32,433 nucleotides of DNA from Pseudomonadota bacterium (GCA_021827445.1 JAKAVW010000002.1:1-32433); one strand, 5' to 3'; shown: positions 12,524 through 22,028, numbered from the stretch's first letter. The notes: generated from the letters alone by a model not told the origin. Program-made: numbers and translations.

Positions 12524-13987
12524 TCAGGTTTGATTACGCCAGTAATGGTCTTCTTTGTCCATGATCCGGGTGGCTTCGTCTGGTCCCCAGGAGCCGGCGG
12601 GGTAGGTGAGGATATAGTCGGTCTCCCGTCCCCAGGACTTGATGATAGGGTCGACGACGCGCCAAGCCCACTCGACCTCGTCAAAACGAATGAACAGGGC
12701 TTTGTCGCCCTCCATCACATCCAGCAGCAGGGCTTCATAAGCATCCAGTTCCTGCTCCCCTTCTTTGCGGTAGGATGCGTTGAGTTGTACGGGTCGAACA
12801 CGCATCTCTAATCCTGGTTCCTTGATCTGGATTTCAATTTTCAGACTTTCCGGTACTAAGGAAAGCAGTATCCAGTTAGGCTCAATACGTTCGATACTGG
12901 TTTCGCGAAAGAGTTGTTGCGGTGTATGACGGAAGCGGATGGCTACGCTGGAGGTTTTGGCGGTAAGACGCTTGCCGGTACGCAAATAAAAGGGCACCCC
13001 GCGCCAGCGCCAGTTATCGATGTAAAACTTGGTGGCGACAAAGGTTTCTGTCACCGAGTTGGGCTCCACACCCGCCTCGTCCTGATAGCCGGGGACGTGT
13101 TTGTCGTGGACAACGCCAGGCCCATACTGCGCGCGCATGGCATAGGCGGTAACGGCCGATTTGGGAATAGGGCGGATTGAGCGTAGGACTTTGACTTTTT
13201 CGTCGCGCAGGCTATCTGCCTCCAGAGAAGGTGGTGGTTCCATGGCGACCAGGGTGAGAATCTGCATCAGGTGATTTTGCAGCATATCGCGCAGAGCACC
13301 GGCCTGATCATAATAACCCGCCCGATTTTCAATGCCGATATCTTCGGCCACGGTGATCTGAACGTGGTCGATGTAATTGCGGTTCCAGATCGATTCAATG
13401 GCCAGGTTGGCGAAACGGAAGACCAGCAGGTTCTGGACAATTTCTTTGCCGAGATAATGATCAATACGGTAGATCTGGTCTTCGTGGAAGTGACGATGCA
13501 ATTGCTCATTGAGCTGTACGGCACTTTCCAGCCCATCACCGAAGGGCTTTTCAATCACAATGCGGTAATCGCCATCCTGATTAAATCCGGCCTCAGAAAG
13601 GTGCTGTACTACCGGGACGAAATCGGCCGGACGAATGGCGAGATAAAAAATGGTGCCTGCCGGCTTTTCGGCCCCCTCCGGGGTCAGCAGGTTGCGGAGT
13701 TTGGCGTAAGATTCCGGCTCATGGATTTCACCGTGCACATATTCAAAATGCCTGCAGAAATCGGCAAAGTGGTCCTCGTGATAATTGCTGGCATAGGTTT
13801 CCAGTTGCTCCTGAAGAAAGTTTTGCCAAGCCTCACCATCCCAAGGGCGACGACCAAAGGCGATAATACGCATTTCATCAGGCATCATGCCCGCGCATTG
13901 TAAGTGATACAGGGCGGGGAGCAACTTCTTGCTGGCGAGATCACCGGTGGCCCCGAAGATGACGAACTGACAATTACAGTTGCTCAT
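12524..13987 (-). CDS. zwf: Glucose-6-phosphate 1-dehydrogenase
   Basis: Oxidises glucose-6-phosphate to 6-phosphogluconolactone with reduction of NADP+, the entry to the oxidative pentose phosphate pathway. It has 487 aa, normal for Zwf. The N-terminal coenzyme motif FGATGDLASKKLLPALY (residues 11-27), EKPFG (146-150) and the active-site signature RIDHYLGKE (174-182, with His177) are all intact. It is the second gene of a gnd-zwf unit: its ATG directly abuts the gnd stop. In an autotroph this supplies NADPH and pentoses when glycogen or hexose phosphate is drawn down. No pgl gene is seen beside it. Confidence 0.97.
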   Translation of the reverse strand: MSNCNCQFVIFGATGDLASKKLLPALYHLQCAGMMPDEMRIIAFGRRPWDGEAWQNFLQEQLETYASNYHEDHFADFCRHFEYVHGEIHEPESYAKLRNLLTPEGAEKPAGTIFYLAIRPADFVPVVQHLSEAGFNQDGDYRIVIEKPFGDGLESAVQLNEQLHRHFHEDQIYRIDHYLGKEIVQNLLVFRFANLAIESIWNRNYIDHVQITVAEDIGIENRAGYYDQAGALRDMLQNHLMQILTLVAMEPPPSLEADSLRDEKVKVLRSIRPIPKSAVTAYAMRAQYGPGVVHDKHVPGYQDEAGVEPNSVTETFVATKFYIDNWRWRGVPFYLRTGKRLTAKTSSVAIRFRHTPQQLFRETSIERIEPNWILLSLVPESLKIEIQIKEPGLEMRVRPVQLNASYRKEGEQELDAYEALLLDVMEGDKALFIRFDEVEWAWRVVDPIIKSWGRETDYILTYPAGSWGPDEATRIMDKEDHYWRNQT

Positions 13988-14908
13988 TCAGTCCTCCTTT
14001 TGCACGGTGTGGCCACCAAACTGGTTACGCATCATCGCCAGGAGCTTGGCGGCGTAGTCGTCGCGCCCCTGAGAGGCCCAACGCATTTGCAAGGCGAGGG
14101 TGATGACCGGTGCGGGAATTTTCAGTGCGAGAGCGGCTTGAGCCGTCCACAAGCCTTCGCCGGAGTCCGCCACTACGGGCGCGATATCGGCGAGCACCTG
14201 ATCTTTGGCGAGGGTGTCGGCGGTGAGGTCGAGGAGCCAGGAGCGGACGACGCTGCCGTAGCGCCACATTTCGGCCACCCTAGCGAGGTCCAGCCCGAAT
14301 TCGGTTTTGCCCTGCAGGATGGCGAAACCTTCGGCGAGGGCCTGCATCATGCCGTATTCGATGCCGTTGTGGACCATTTTAACAAAGTGACCGCTACCAA
14401 CCGGCCCGCAGTGTAGCCAGCCCCTGTCGGCGCCCGGTGCCAGTGCCTCCAGAAAAGGTGTTACCTGAGTTACGGCTTCCTGGCTACCACCGACCATCAA
14501 GGCATAACCTTCTTGCAAGCCCCAGACACCGCCCGAAACACCGGCGTCTATGTAATGTACCCCGGCCGCCTCCACTTTTTTGGATTGGGCGACGGAGTCC
14601 TCATAAAAGGCATTCGCGCCGTTAATCAGTATGTCGCCCTTGCTCAATAAGGGAAGAATGGAGTCGATATGACTCTGGGTGGCTTCTCCAGCGGGAAGCA
14701 TGAACCAGATGATCCGGGGGCTGGGCAAGGCTTGAACGAGGGCTTCCAGACTATTGGCAGCGTGCATGCCTGTTTCTTTAGCCAGATCCGTGGCTTTTTC
14801 GGTATGGCGATTGTAAATAGTAACTTCCAAACCCTTGAGATGCAGACGCCGCGCCATATTGGCACCCATTCGACCTAAACCGACCATCCCGATGCTTTTG
14901 TTACTCAT
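13988..14908 (-). CDS. gnd: 6-phosphogluconate dehydrogenase, short (decarboxylating) form
   Basis: Oxidatively decarboxylates 6-phosphogluconate to ribulose-5-phosphate. At 306 aa it belongs to the short-chain form, not the 470-aa form of E. coli. Motifs: Rossmann GLGRMGANMARRL; GVSGGVWGLQEGYALMVGG; and the catalytic helix GPVGSGHFVKMVHNGIEYGMMQALAEGF with the conserved lysine and His-Asn pair. The residue after strand 2 is Asn-Arg (YNRHTEK), so coenzyme preference is not obvious. It is first in the gnd-zwf unit, with a GGAGTA-like ribosome site before the ATG. The name gndA/YqeC-type is sometimes used for this form. Confidence 0.92.
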   Translation of the reverse strand: MSNKSIGMVGLGRMGANMARRLHLKGLEVTIYNRHTEKATDLAKETGMHAANSLEALVQALPSPRIIWFMLPAGEATQSHIDSILPLLSKGDILINGANAFYEDSVAQSKKVEAAGVHYIDAGVSGGVWGLQEGYALMVGGSQEAVTQVTPFLEALAPGADRGWLHCGPVGSGHFVKMVHNGIEYGMMQALAEGFAILQGKTEFGLDLARVAEMWRYGSVVRSWLLDLTADTLAKDQVLADIAPVVADSGEGLWTAQAALALKIPAPVITLALQMRWASQGRDDYAAKLLAMMRNQFGGHTVQKED

Positions 14909-15032
14909 TATTTACTCCTCTGCGTACAGGCCTGACCGAAACTGCTACTATCAGTATAGGCGCATAAAGGGTGGGCATCTCTAACCTGCGGCGGTCTGCG
15001 CGAAAATTTTCTGTTTTGACAAGGGAGATCCA

Positions 15033-16217
15033 ATGATACTTGGTACACCGCTCTCTGCTTCCGCTACCCGTCTACTCATGCTCGGTGCGGGTGAACTGGG
15101 CAAGGAAGTCCTCATCGCTGCACAACGTTTGGGGGTAGAGACTATTGCGGTAGATCGTTACGCCGATGCCCCGGCTATGCAGGTAGCCCATCGTGCCCAT
15201 GTACTGGATATGACCGATCCAGAGGCCATTCTGGCACTTGTCAAACGCGAGCGCCCGCATTTTGTGGTGCCGGAAATTGAGGCCATTGCGACCTCCGCGC
15301 TGGCGGAAATTGAGGCGGCAGGCTGGGCGACGGTGGTGCCTTCGGCACGCGCGGTGCAGTTGACCATGGATCGCGAGGGTATCCGCCGCCTTGCTGCGGA
15401 AGAATTGGGCTTGCTGACGTCGCCTTATCGCTTCGCCGGTACACTGGCAGAGTTAGAAGAAGTAGCGGCGGTGCTGGGCTTTCCCTGTGTGATCAAGCCC
15501 GTCATGTCCTCTAGTGGTAAGGGGCAGTCCGTAGTACGCGACGCGGCGGAACTGGCGCTGGCATGGCAGGAGGCACAGACGGCGGGACGGGTCGGTGGCC
15601 AGCGGATCATTGTCGAAGGCTTTGTCGACTTCGACTTCGAGATTACCCTGTTGACGGTGCGTTCTGCCTTTGGGACGACATTTTGTGCGCCTATCGGGCA
15701 TCGTCAAGAGGCCGGTGATTATGTGGAGTCCTGGCAGCCACAGCCCATGAGTGAGGCCGCTTTGCAACAGGCGGAAAAGATGGCGCAATTGGTGACTGAT
15801 GATTTGGGCGGGCGGGGGCTGTATGGGGTGGAGTTTTTCGTGCGCGACGAAGAGGTCATCTTCAGTGAGATCTCACCCCGGCCCCATGATACGGGGCTGG
15901 TGACTTTGGTCAGTCAGCGGCAGAACGAGTTTGACCTGCACTTGCGTGCTATTTTGGGTTTACCGGTGCAGCCGGGCTTTCGGCGCCCGGCGGCTTCTGC
16001 GGTAATTCGTGGGAGGGATCTGGGTTGGGGACCGGTGTATTCAGGACTGGAGGAGGCGCTGGCGGTGCCGGAAAGCGATCTGCGGCTTTTTGGCAAGCCG
16101 ACGGCCAGCAAGCTCAGACGCCTCGGGGTGGGTATTGCTGGCGCCGATGATGTGGAGGAAGCCCGGAAGCGCGCCTGCCGGATAGCTGCGGCGATAATGA
16201 TCAGCCCCGCGTCCTGA
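15033..16217 (+). CDS. purT: Phosphoribosylglycinamide formyltransferase 2 (formate-dependent)
   Basis: ATP-grasp enzyme that formylates GAR to FGAR with formate and ATP in purine synthesis, an alternative to the folate-dependent PurN. It has 394 aa, the family length. The N-terminal domain starts [15 protein letters not shown]. The ATP-grasp core carries [17 protein letters not shown] and [19 protein letters not shown]-type segments. The metal-binding region is [28 protein letters not shown]. The ATG is preceded by AAGGGAG. It is divergent from gnd and convergent with the aminotransferase gene. Confidence 0.96.
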   Translation: MILGTPLSASATRLLMLGAGELGKEVLIAAQRLGVETIAVDRYADAPAMQVAHRAHVLDMTDPEAILALVKRERPHFVVPEIEAIATSALAEIEAAGWATVVPSARAVQLTMDREGIRRLAAEELGLLTSPYRFAGTLAELEEVAAVLGFPCVIKPVMSSSGKGQSVVRDAAELALAWQEAQTAGRVGGQRIIVEGFVDFDFEITLLTVRSAFGTTFCAPIGHRQEAGDYVESWQPQPMSEAALQQAEKMAQLVTDDLGGRGLYGVEFFVRDEEVIFSEISPRPHDTGLVTLVSQRQNEFDLHLRAILGLPVQPGFRRPAASAVIRGRDLGWGPVYSGLEEALAVPESDLRLFGKPTASKLRRLGVGIAGADDVEEARKRACRIAAAIMISPAS

Positions 16218-16267
16218 TCGGGGTTAATCCCGCGGTAACGCAATGCGATCTCAGTTTTTGGGGTGAT

Positions 16268-17449
16268 CTAGCCGTTTATAAAAGCGCTGATGCGGTCCAG
16301 TGCCATCTCCAGATTCTTATCGCTGGTCGCAAAGGACAGGCGGATATGGCTAGGCGTGCCGAAGGCCGAGCCGGGTACTACTGCCACTCCGGCCTCCAGC
16401 AAGGCTTCAGCCAGGGCAAGATCGTCACGCAGGCCTTTCGCCGCTATGACTTCGCGAAATCCCGGAAAGCTGTAAAAGGTACCATCGGAGGGCATGGCGG
16501 CGACACCGGGCAGCGCTTTCAGGCGGTTGTAAACGTATTGGTGGCGCCGCTTGAAGGCATGCACCATTTCGTGGATGGCGCTGTCGCCACCTTCCAGTGC
16601 TGCCTGGGCGGCCACCTGGGCGATGGAGGTGGGATTGGAGGTGCTCTGGGACTGTACCGTATTCATCGCGGTGATCAGCGCTTTGGGGCCAGCACAGTAG
16701 CCGATGCGCCATCCGGTCATGGCATAGGCTTTGGACACGCCATTCATGATGATGCAGCGCGGGATCAGATCCGGGCAGGCATTGGCGATGTTGACGAAGT
16801 CTTCATCGTAGAAACGAATTTTCTCATACATGTCATCGCTGGCGATGAGGATATGCGGATGATGGCGAAGTACTTCACCCAGGGCTTCCAGTTCGGTGCG
16901 GCTGTAGACCACGCCAGAGGGGTTGGATGGGCTGTTGATGACCAACAGACGGGTACTGGGGGTAATCGCCTCTTCCAGTTGCTCCGGGTTGATCTTGAAA
17001 CGCTGGCTGGCGTCGGTGCCGATGATGACGGGACGCGCTTCTGCCAGTAGCACCATGTCCGGATAAGATACCCAGTAGGGTGCGGGAATGATAACTTCGT
17101 CGCCTGCATCCAGAAGAGCCTGACAAAGATTGAAGAAGCTTTGCTTGCCGCCGACGGAAACGAGAATTTCGTCGGGATGGTATGACAGATAATTGTCGCG
17201 GGCGAATTTGCCGATGATCGCGGCTTTCAGCTCCGGCGTGCCGCCGACAGCGGTGTATTTGGTGAAGCCCCGGTGGATGGCGGCGATGGCTGCTTCCTTG
17301 ATGTACTCCGGGGTGTCGAAGTCCGGTTCGCCTGCACCCAGACTGACAATGTCCTTCCCTTCGCGGCGCAGTTGTTGGGCACGGGCAGTGACCGCAAGCG
17401 TGGGGGAGGGGCGCACCGCATTCACGCGGCGGGAAAGGCGGATATCCAC
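16268..17449 (-). CDS. Aspartate aminotransferase, class I/II, PLP-dependent
   Basis: Interconverts aspartate/oxaloacetate and glutamate/2-oxoglutarate; family members of this subgroup (Ib) may also accept prephenate or aromatic acids. The GTG at 17449 is chosen because it gives the family N-terminus (M)DIRLSRRVNAVRPSPTLAVTARA and has GGAG 9 nt upstream. The ORF-track start adds 19 non-family residues. The result is 393 aa. Visible motifs are SLGAGEPDFDTP, NSPSNPSGVVY, the PLP-binding lysine in NGVSKAYAMTGWRIGYCAG (Lys240) and the C-terminal arginine segment HIRLSFATS. Typical symbols are aspC or aatA; which one applies cannot be decided. Confidence 0.94.
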   Translation of the reverse strand: MDIRLSRRVNAVRPSPTLAVTARAQQLRREGKDIVSLGAGEPDFDTPEYIKEAAIAAIHRGFTKYTAVGGTPELKAAIIGKFARDNYLSYHPDEILVSVGGKQSFFNLCQALLDAGDEVIIPAPYWVSYPDMVLLAEARPVIIGTDASQRFKINPEQLEEAITPSTRLLVINSPSNPSGVVYSRTELEALGEVLRHHPHILIASDDMYEKIRFYDEDFVNIANACPDLIPRCIIMNGVSKAYAMTGWRIGYCAGPKALITAMNTVQSQSTSNPTSIAQVAAQAALEGGDSAIHEMVHAFKRRHQYVYNRLKALPGVAAMPSDGTFYSFPGFREVIAAKGLRDDLALAEALLEAGVAVVPGSAFGTPSHIRLSFATSDKNLEMALDRISAFING

Positions 17450-17564
17450 GATTATCAACTCCAGGAGCAATCTCATCGGGCGCGGGAAATGCGCGCAAGA
17501 GCGCAAATGATAAGCATCCTTCGACTAAAATCAACTATTTTGCGTAAGGCAGGTATTTCACGGG

Positions 17565-17773
17565 ATGTGGGGTGTGAAGGATTGGTATTACACCCCGACT
17601 AAAAGAGTACGGTTTTCATCACATAACTATCTGGAAGATCTGGCGAATGGGAGGACTTCCGTGCCATCAAGCAATTGCTGGGTTTGCAGGCAATGGAAGC
17701 GCAGGTGCTGCGCGACGGCGAGGAGTTGTGGGTGGCGATCAGTACCGTGATCCGCTGGTCGGCGGCACGGTGA
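17565..17773 (+). pseudogene. Possible frameshifted small gene upstream of the ABC exporter
   Basis: Two coding-like stretches in different frames join near 17640. The first begins at an ATG (MWGVKDWYYTPTKRVRFSS, continuing HNYLEDLA). After a one-base shift comes GEWEDFRAIKQLLGLQAM, then EAQVLRDGEELWVAISTVIRWSAAR and a stop at 17771-17773. A single base change would make one protein of about 69 aa. I do not recognise the family. It could be a decayed gene, a sequencing error, or chance. It lies on the same strand as the ABC gene and fills most of an otherwise empty gap. Confidence 0.35.
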
Positions 17774-17866
17774 ATGCGAGGCCCCTGCTGACTTGGGCGA
17801 GCAACCTGAGCGCCAGGCGGGTGAATGGGGTATGCTGTGGCATTCTTGGTGCATTGAAGGTGAGTT

Positions 17867-19708
17867 GTGGCGCAAAATCCCTGGCAACGTCCGGTCAACA
17901 AGAATGTCTGGGTGTTGTGGAAACTGAAGCCGTTTTTGCAGGCACATCGTGCTTTGCTGCTTCTGTATGTGCTGGCTCTGTTGCTCAGCGCCGCGAGTTC
18001 GCTGGTGCTGCCGCAAGGCGCGCGCTGGATTCTCGATAAAGGGTTTCATAGTTACTCCGCGCTGATGTGGATCAGTATCGCCCTGCTGGGGCTGGGACTG
18101 TTCACCGTCGCCATGCGCGCCTTACGTGATGCCCTGGCCACTTGGATCGGACAAGGGGTGGTGGCGGACCTCCGTACCGCAGTGTTCAGTCATGCCTTAC
18201 GTTTGCCAGCGGTTTTTTATGAGGCTTTTCGCACTGGAGAGGTGATTTCCCGGCTCAGCAGCGATGTGACCATCCTGCGCTTTGGGTTGACGGGGGTGTT
18301 GGGGCGCAGCCTGCAAAGCGGTATTACCCTGATCGGGGCGCTGGCACTCATGGCCGCCACCATGCCACGACTGATCATACCCGGTATGGTCGTTTTACCT
18401 TTGCTGGTGTTCATCAACCTGAAATCCGGGCGCCTGCAACGTCGCTATAGTCGTAAAGAACAGGATTATCTGGCTGATCTGAGCGCGCATACGGAAGAGT
18501 CGGTTAATGGTATACGGGTGATTCAGTCATTGACCATGGAGCCGCAGACGGAAGAACATTATCGGCGCGATATCCGGTTTTTGCTGGAGCAAGTTTGGTC
18601 CCGGGTGATGGTGCAATTGTGGTCCACCTTTTGGACTGGTGGGCTGGTGTTTCTGGCGCTCAGTGTGATGCTCTATTGGGGTGGTTTGGCCGTGTTGCAC
18701 CACGAAGTGGGGATCGGGGTGCTGGCGGCTTTTCTGCTCTACGCGCTGATGGCAGCGACTTCGCTGGCCGCCCTCGGTGAGTTGTGGGGTAGTATGGCAC
18801 GTCTGGCCGGAGCGACGGAGCGACTGTTGGCGCTGCTGGATGAGATGCCGGAGGCAAGCTTTCCTGTTTCCCCTGTGCAGGATTCAGCGCCAACGCTTGT
18901 CGACGGCGGACTGCCGGCGCAGTGGGTAAGGCCCGCCAGTATGTATCTGGACAAGGTATCTTTCAGTTACCCGTCACGCCGCGATTTCAATGCGATTGAA
19001 AATATCACGCTCGACATTGCCGCAGGAGAAACGGTGGCTTTTGTGGGTTCCTCGGGTGCTGGTAAAAGTACGGTTTTTTCCTTGTTACTGCGCCATTATC
19101 AGCCGAGTCAGGGCCGCATTTTTCTGGATGGTGTGGATGTCAATGCCTTACCGCTCCGCTCGTTGCGTCAACAACTGGCGATGGTGCCTCAGCATCCGGT
19201 GATTTTCTCCATGAGCATTGCGGAAAACATCATGATGGCCCGTCCGGACGCAAGCGAGGCTGCCCTTCAGGAAGCGGTGCGTGCGGCGAGGGTGGATGAA
19301 TTTTCTGATCGCCTGGAGGGGCGACTGCAGACCCATGTGGGGGAGAAAGGCGTTACTTTGTCGGGCGGGCAACGCCAGCGTATCGCCATTGCCCGCGCTA
19401 TTTTGCGTAATCCGCGCGTGCTGATTCTGGATGAGGCCACCAGTGCTCTGGATGCGGAAAACGAACGCATTATTCAGGAGGCGCTGGGCAATCTCACCGC
19501 ACAACGCACTACCCTCGTTGCGGCACACCGGTTGGCGACGGTTATTCATGCGTCACGTATTGCGGTGTTGGATAAGGGTAGGCTGATCGCTGTGGGGAAT
19601 CACAGAGAGCTTCTGAATGCCTGTCAGATTTATCGTCAGTTCGCCCAATTGCAGCGTTTGTATGAGGGAGCGGAAGCTGGGTCGGAACTTCAAAAAATTC
19701 GTGCGTGA
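17867..19708 (+). CDS. ABC exporter, fused permease-ATPase, MsbA-like
   Basis: A 613-aa half-transporter of the lipid and multidrug exporter family, acting as a dimer in the inner membrane. The N-terminal TM domain (about residues 25-320, six helices) is followed by a nucleotide-binding domain with Walker A GSSGAGKST (about 393-401), signature LSGGQRQRIAIARAIL (about 498) and Walker B VLILDEATSALD (about 518), then the H-loop AAHRLAT. The intracellular loop SRLSSDVTILR is typical of MsbA/LmrA types. Length and layout fit MsbA, but no lpxK follows, so the substrate is uncertain. The GTG start has AAGGTGAG just upstream. Confidence 0.88.
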   Translation: MAQNPWQRPVNKNVWVLWKLKPFLQAHRALLLLYVLALLLSAASSLVLPQGARWILDKGFHSYSALMWISIALLGLGLFTVAMRALRDALATWIGQGVVADLRTAVFSHALRLPAVFYEAFRTGEVISRLSSDVTILRFGLTGVLGRSLQSGITLIGALALMAATMPRLIIPGMVVLPLLVFINLKSGRLQRRYSRKEQDYLADLSAHTEESVNGIRVIQSLTMEPQTEEHYRRDIRFLLEQVWSRVMVQLWSTFWTGGLVFLALSVMLYWGGLAVLHHEVGIGVLAAFLLYALMAATSLAALGELWGSMARLAGATERLLALLDEMPEASFPVSPVQDSAPTLVDGGLPAQWVRPASMYLDKVSFSYPSRRDFNAIENITLDIAAGETVAFVGSSGAGKSTVFSLLLRHYQPSQGRIFLDGVDVNALPLRSLRQQLAMVPQHPVIFSMSIAENIMMARPDASEAALQEAVRAARVDEFSDRLEGRLQTHVGEKGVTLSGGQRQRIAIARAILRNPRVLILDEATSALDAENERIIQEALGNLTAQRTTLVAAHRLATVIHASRIAVLDKGRLIAVGNHRELLNACQIYRQFAQLQRLYEGAEAGSELQKIRA

Positions 19709-19729
19709 TCGGGCCTGGCGAACTAAAGT

Positions 19730-19746
19730 TGAGACGAAGAGTCTCA
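19730..19746 (+). repeat. Short perfect inverted repeat before the PspA-YbjQ cluster
   Basis: TGAGAC-GAAGA-GTCTCA, 6-bp arms around 5 nt, lies 21 nt after the ABC exporter stop and about 90 nt before the next gene. It is followed by TTTC only, so it is a weak terminator at best; an operator is equally possible. Confidence 0.35.
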
Positions 19747-19833
19747 TTTCTAGTAGCAGGGCGTTTTTTATAAGCACGAGTGAGGTACCATATATCGGGT
19801 ATATTGGTGGCAATCTAGGGAGGGAGGCCCCGT

Positions 19834-20214
19834 ATGAGTACGGATTTTGAGCAAAATACGGCCTGGATCAGGCGGGCACAAACAGACATGAAGGCTTTTG
19901 TGGAAGGATTGGCGGCACGTCTGGAGGGTGACGTGCCGGGTTTTGTAGAAGTGGAACGCAAAAAGGATGGATTCTTTGCGAAAAGCAGTCACATCGAATC
20001 AATCATTATCCACACCAATAATAACGACTATATCCTCAAAAAAGAAGGCGCCCATATCAGCACGGTGCGCGCGAAAACCGTACGCGGCGTAGTGCTCAAA
20101 CATGAAGATTTATCGTTAGCCGTCTGGCTGGAAAGCTTGGTCGCTGATCTGGCTGATCTCTCCGGTGAAATGCAGGGTGCCAGCAATACCTTGCATGACT
20201 TTCTTATGGGGTAA
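19834..20214 (+). CDS. Uncharacterised 126-aa protein, first gene of the PspA-YbjQ cluster
   Basis: I do not recognise a named family. The protein is soluble, with no signal peptide or TM segment. An amphipathic N-terminal helix (residues 8-30) is followed by a beta-rich middle (GFVEVERKK, IESIIIHTNNNDYILKK, HISTVRAKTVRGVVLKHEDL) and a C-terminal helix that begins AVWLESLVADLADLSGEM. This layout suggests a small alpha-beta domain, perhaps for protein-protein contact. The ATG has a strong GGGAGGGAGG ribosome site. The next gene starts 15 nt after its stop. Context suggests a partner of the YbjQ-like and PspA proteins downstream; function is unknown. Confidence 0.8.
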   Translation: MSTDFEQNTAWIRRAQTDMKAFVEGLAARLEGDVPGFVEVERKKDGFFAKSSHIESIIIHTNNNDYILKKEGAHISTVRAKTVRGVVLKHEDLSLAVWLESLVADLADLSGEMQGASNTLHDFLMG

Positions 20215-20229
20215 TTTGAAGGAGGGTTT

Positions 20230-21207
20230 ATGTCCATTTGGGACAAGATCAAACAGGGTATCGAGGAAGTCGCACATGATGCCCAGCGTGCCGCAGAAAA
20301 TATTGGTCAGAATGCCAGCAAAGGTATCCGCTCACAAACCCCCGAAGAAATGCAGCGTTACTCTGAATGGGAGCTGGCGCTGCGCCAACACCGCCTCCCT
20401 TCTTTTGTACAAAGCCGAATGTTTCAGACCAGTCAGGGGCAATTGCCCTGGATCAGTACGGCGCGAGCGTCTGAGTTGCTGTTGCAGCGCAGTCACGGTG
20501 TACAACCCATTGGTATGGTGACCGGTAACTGCTGGTACCATTTTGGTTATTCATGGACGCAAGGGCACTATGATGGCTGGCATACGGCAGTGGAACGTAT
20601 GCGCCTGGAGGCACTCGCCCTGGGAGCGAATGCGATCGTCGATGTGCGGATGAAAGTGCATCATGGTGAGCACGAAGATATGGATTATGGCGTTACCGGC
20701 ACCGCTATCCGCATTCGCGGTTTGCCGCCGTCTGCGGAGCCGGTCGTGGCTACTGTCTCGGCACTGGAGTTCGTACGGTTGCTGGAAGATGGGGTGGTGC
20801 CTGTGGGCATCGCTATCGGTGCCAACTTTGATTGGTACAGCCCGTGGATGGGTACCATGGCTGAGCAGGCCGCGCAGTCCTCTCCCTTTGCGGCGCGCTA
20901 CTGGAATATGGAAATCTCCGATCTGTCTACATTCCAGGAAAATGTCCGTCGTCGCGCTCTGTACGATTTACGTGAAGATGGGCGGCGTATGGCGGCCGCG
21001 GTATTGGCGCATACCAGCACCACTCAGATGTTTCGGGTTGCCGCCGATCAGGATAACCCGGAACGCTTTCTGTGCCGTCACATCAGTATTGGCACAGCCA
21101 TCAGTTATTTGCCGAAAAACGCCCCTCAGCACGAATTGATTCCGATGATTTCACTCCTTGACCATCCATTGAAAAGTGCCGCCACGGCACGAAAGGATCT
21201 CATATGA
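20230..21207 (+). CDS. Protein with two YbjQ/UPF0145-like modules (first of two)
   Basis: A 325-aa soluble protein. An N-terminal helix (residues 1-30, [23 protein letters not shown]) resembles an amphipathic membrane-surface segment. Module 1 (about 80-160) has [36 protein letters not shown] and [10 protein letters not shown]. The ALGA(N/D)A(I/V)V(D/G)V and GTA elements match YbjQ, annotated as putative heavy-metal-binding. Module 2 (about 170-300) is more degenerate ([22 protein letters not shown]) and lacks the Cys and His of module 1. The start has GGAGGG upstream. The stop overlaps the next ATG (ATGA-type 4-bp overlap). Metal binding is a family-name suggestion, not shown here. Confidence 0.8.
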   Translation: MSIWDKIKQGIEEVAHDAQRAAENIGQNASKGIRSQTPEEMQRYSEWELALRQHRLPSFVQSRMFQTSQGQLPWISTARASELLLQRSHGVQPIGMVTGNCWYHFGYSWTQGHYDGWHTAVERMRLEALALGANAIVDVRMKVHHGEHEDMDYGVTGTAIRIRGLPPSAEPVVATVSALEFVRLLEDGVVPVGIAIGANFDWYSPWMGTMAEQAAQSSPFAARYWNMEISDLSTFQENVRRRALYDLREDGRRMAAAVLAHTSTTQMFRVAADQDNPERFLCRHISIGTAISYLPKNAPQHELIPMISLLDHPLKSAATARKDLI

Positions 21208-22028
21208 CCGATACCGCTGAACAACTGGCTCCCCATGCCGTCGAACGTCTGAAGGGTTTGCGATCGCAGGGCAGCCACGAAGGCATATTTACCTCCGATC
21301 TCTCCGTCAATGAATTTGTTATGGTTCGTAAGGCCAATTTTGAGCCTTTAGGGCTGGTGGTAGGATCCTGCATTTACCATATGGGTATTCAGTATGGTAA
21401 CTGGAATCAGAACATGGAGATGGATGTACTGTCCCAGGCGATGTATCAGGCCCGCGAACTGGCTATGAGTCGCATGGAACAGGAGGCTATCCTGCTACAG
21501 GCGGATGGTATTGTCGGTGTGCGCCTGGAAGTCAAACGCATGGAATGGGATCAGGAGATTCTCGAATTCATGGCGATTGGTACGGCTATCGCGCATCGCA
21601 GCGGCGCCTCTGGATTCAAGGGAGTAGGGGGTAAACCTTTTACCAGCGATCTCAGCGGGCAGGATTTCTGGATGTTGCTGCAGGCGGGTTATCGGCCGAT
21701 GGAAATGGTAATGGGCTCCTGTGTATATCATGTGGCCCACCAGGGTCTTTTGAAATCCATGGGCAATGTGGGGCGCAATACAGAAATGGAGCAATTTACG
21801 CAGGCCATGTATGACGCGCGTGAACTGGCCATGGAGCGTATGCAGCATGAGGCCCAGGAGGCCCAGGCGGATGGAATTACCGGCGTGCAACTGCATGAAG
21901 GTAGCCACAACTGGAAGCCGCATATCATTGAGTTTTTTGCGGTGGGCACGGCAGTGAAGGCCATGGAAAACGCCGACGCACTGGTCGATGGTCTGAGACC
22001 ACAACTGGTGATTCCGGTTAACGATTGA
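21204..22028 (+). CDS. Protein with two YbjQ/UPF0145-like modules (second of two)
   Basis: A 274-aa soluble protein made of two clear repeats. Both begin FTSDLS (about residues 29 and 147). Both carry the motif GSC(I/V)YH (Cys56/His59 and Cys173/His176), the helix QAMY-ARELAM-RM--EA followed by QADGI-GV-L, and end with EF(M/F)A(I/V)GTA. The helix-ADGI-GV and GTA elements match YbjQ. Repeat similarity inside this protein is higher than to the paralogous upstream gene, indicating separate duplications. Its ATG overlaps the upstream stop by 4 bp, so production is coupled. Function unknown; likely acts with the PspA-like protein encoded 39 nt downstream. Confidence 0.82.
   Translation: MTDTAEQLAPHAVERLKGLRSQGSHEGIFTSDLSVNEFVMVRKANFEPLGLVVGSCIYHMGIQYGNWNQNMEMDVLSQAMYQARELAMSRMEQEAILLQADGIVGVRLEVKRMEWDQEILEFMAIGTAIAHRSGASGFKGVGGKPFTSDLSGQDFWMLLQAGYRPMEMVMGSCVYHVAHQGLLKSMGNVGRNTEMEQFTQAMYDARELAMERMQHEAQEAQADGITGVQLHEGSHNWKPHIIEFFAVGTAVKAMENADALVDGLRPQLVIPVND

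Noticed and set aside
13271-13903. 210-aa plus-strand ORF inside zwf
   Set aside because: Antisense shadow of a gene with complete Zwf motifs.
15014-15023. TTGACA just before purT as a -35 box
   Set aside because: It lies only about 15 nt from the start codon, with no room for a -10; it overlaps the AAGGGAG ribosome site instead.
16346-17050. 234-aa plus-strand ORF inside the aminotransferase gene
   Set aside because: Shadow of the minus-strand PLP enzyme, whose motifs are intact; glycine- and aspartate-rich antisense composition.
19719-19738. Possible sigma-54 promoter (TGG...TTG) before the PspA cluster
   Set aside because: Spacing puts TT rather than GC at the -12 element, so it fails the sigma-54 consensus.
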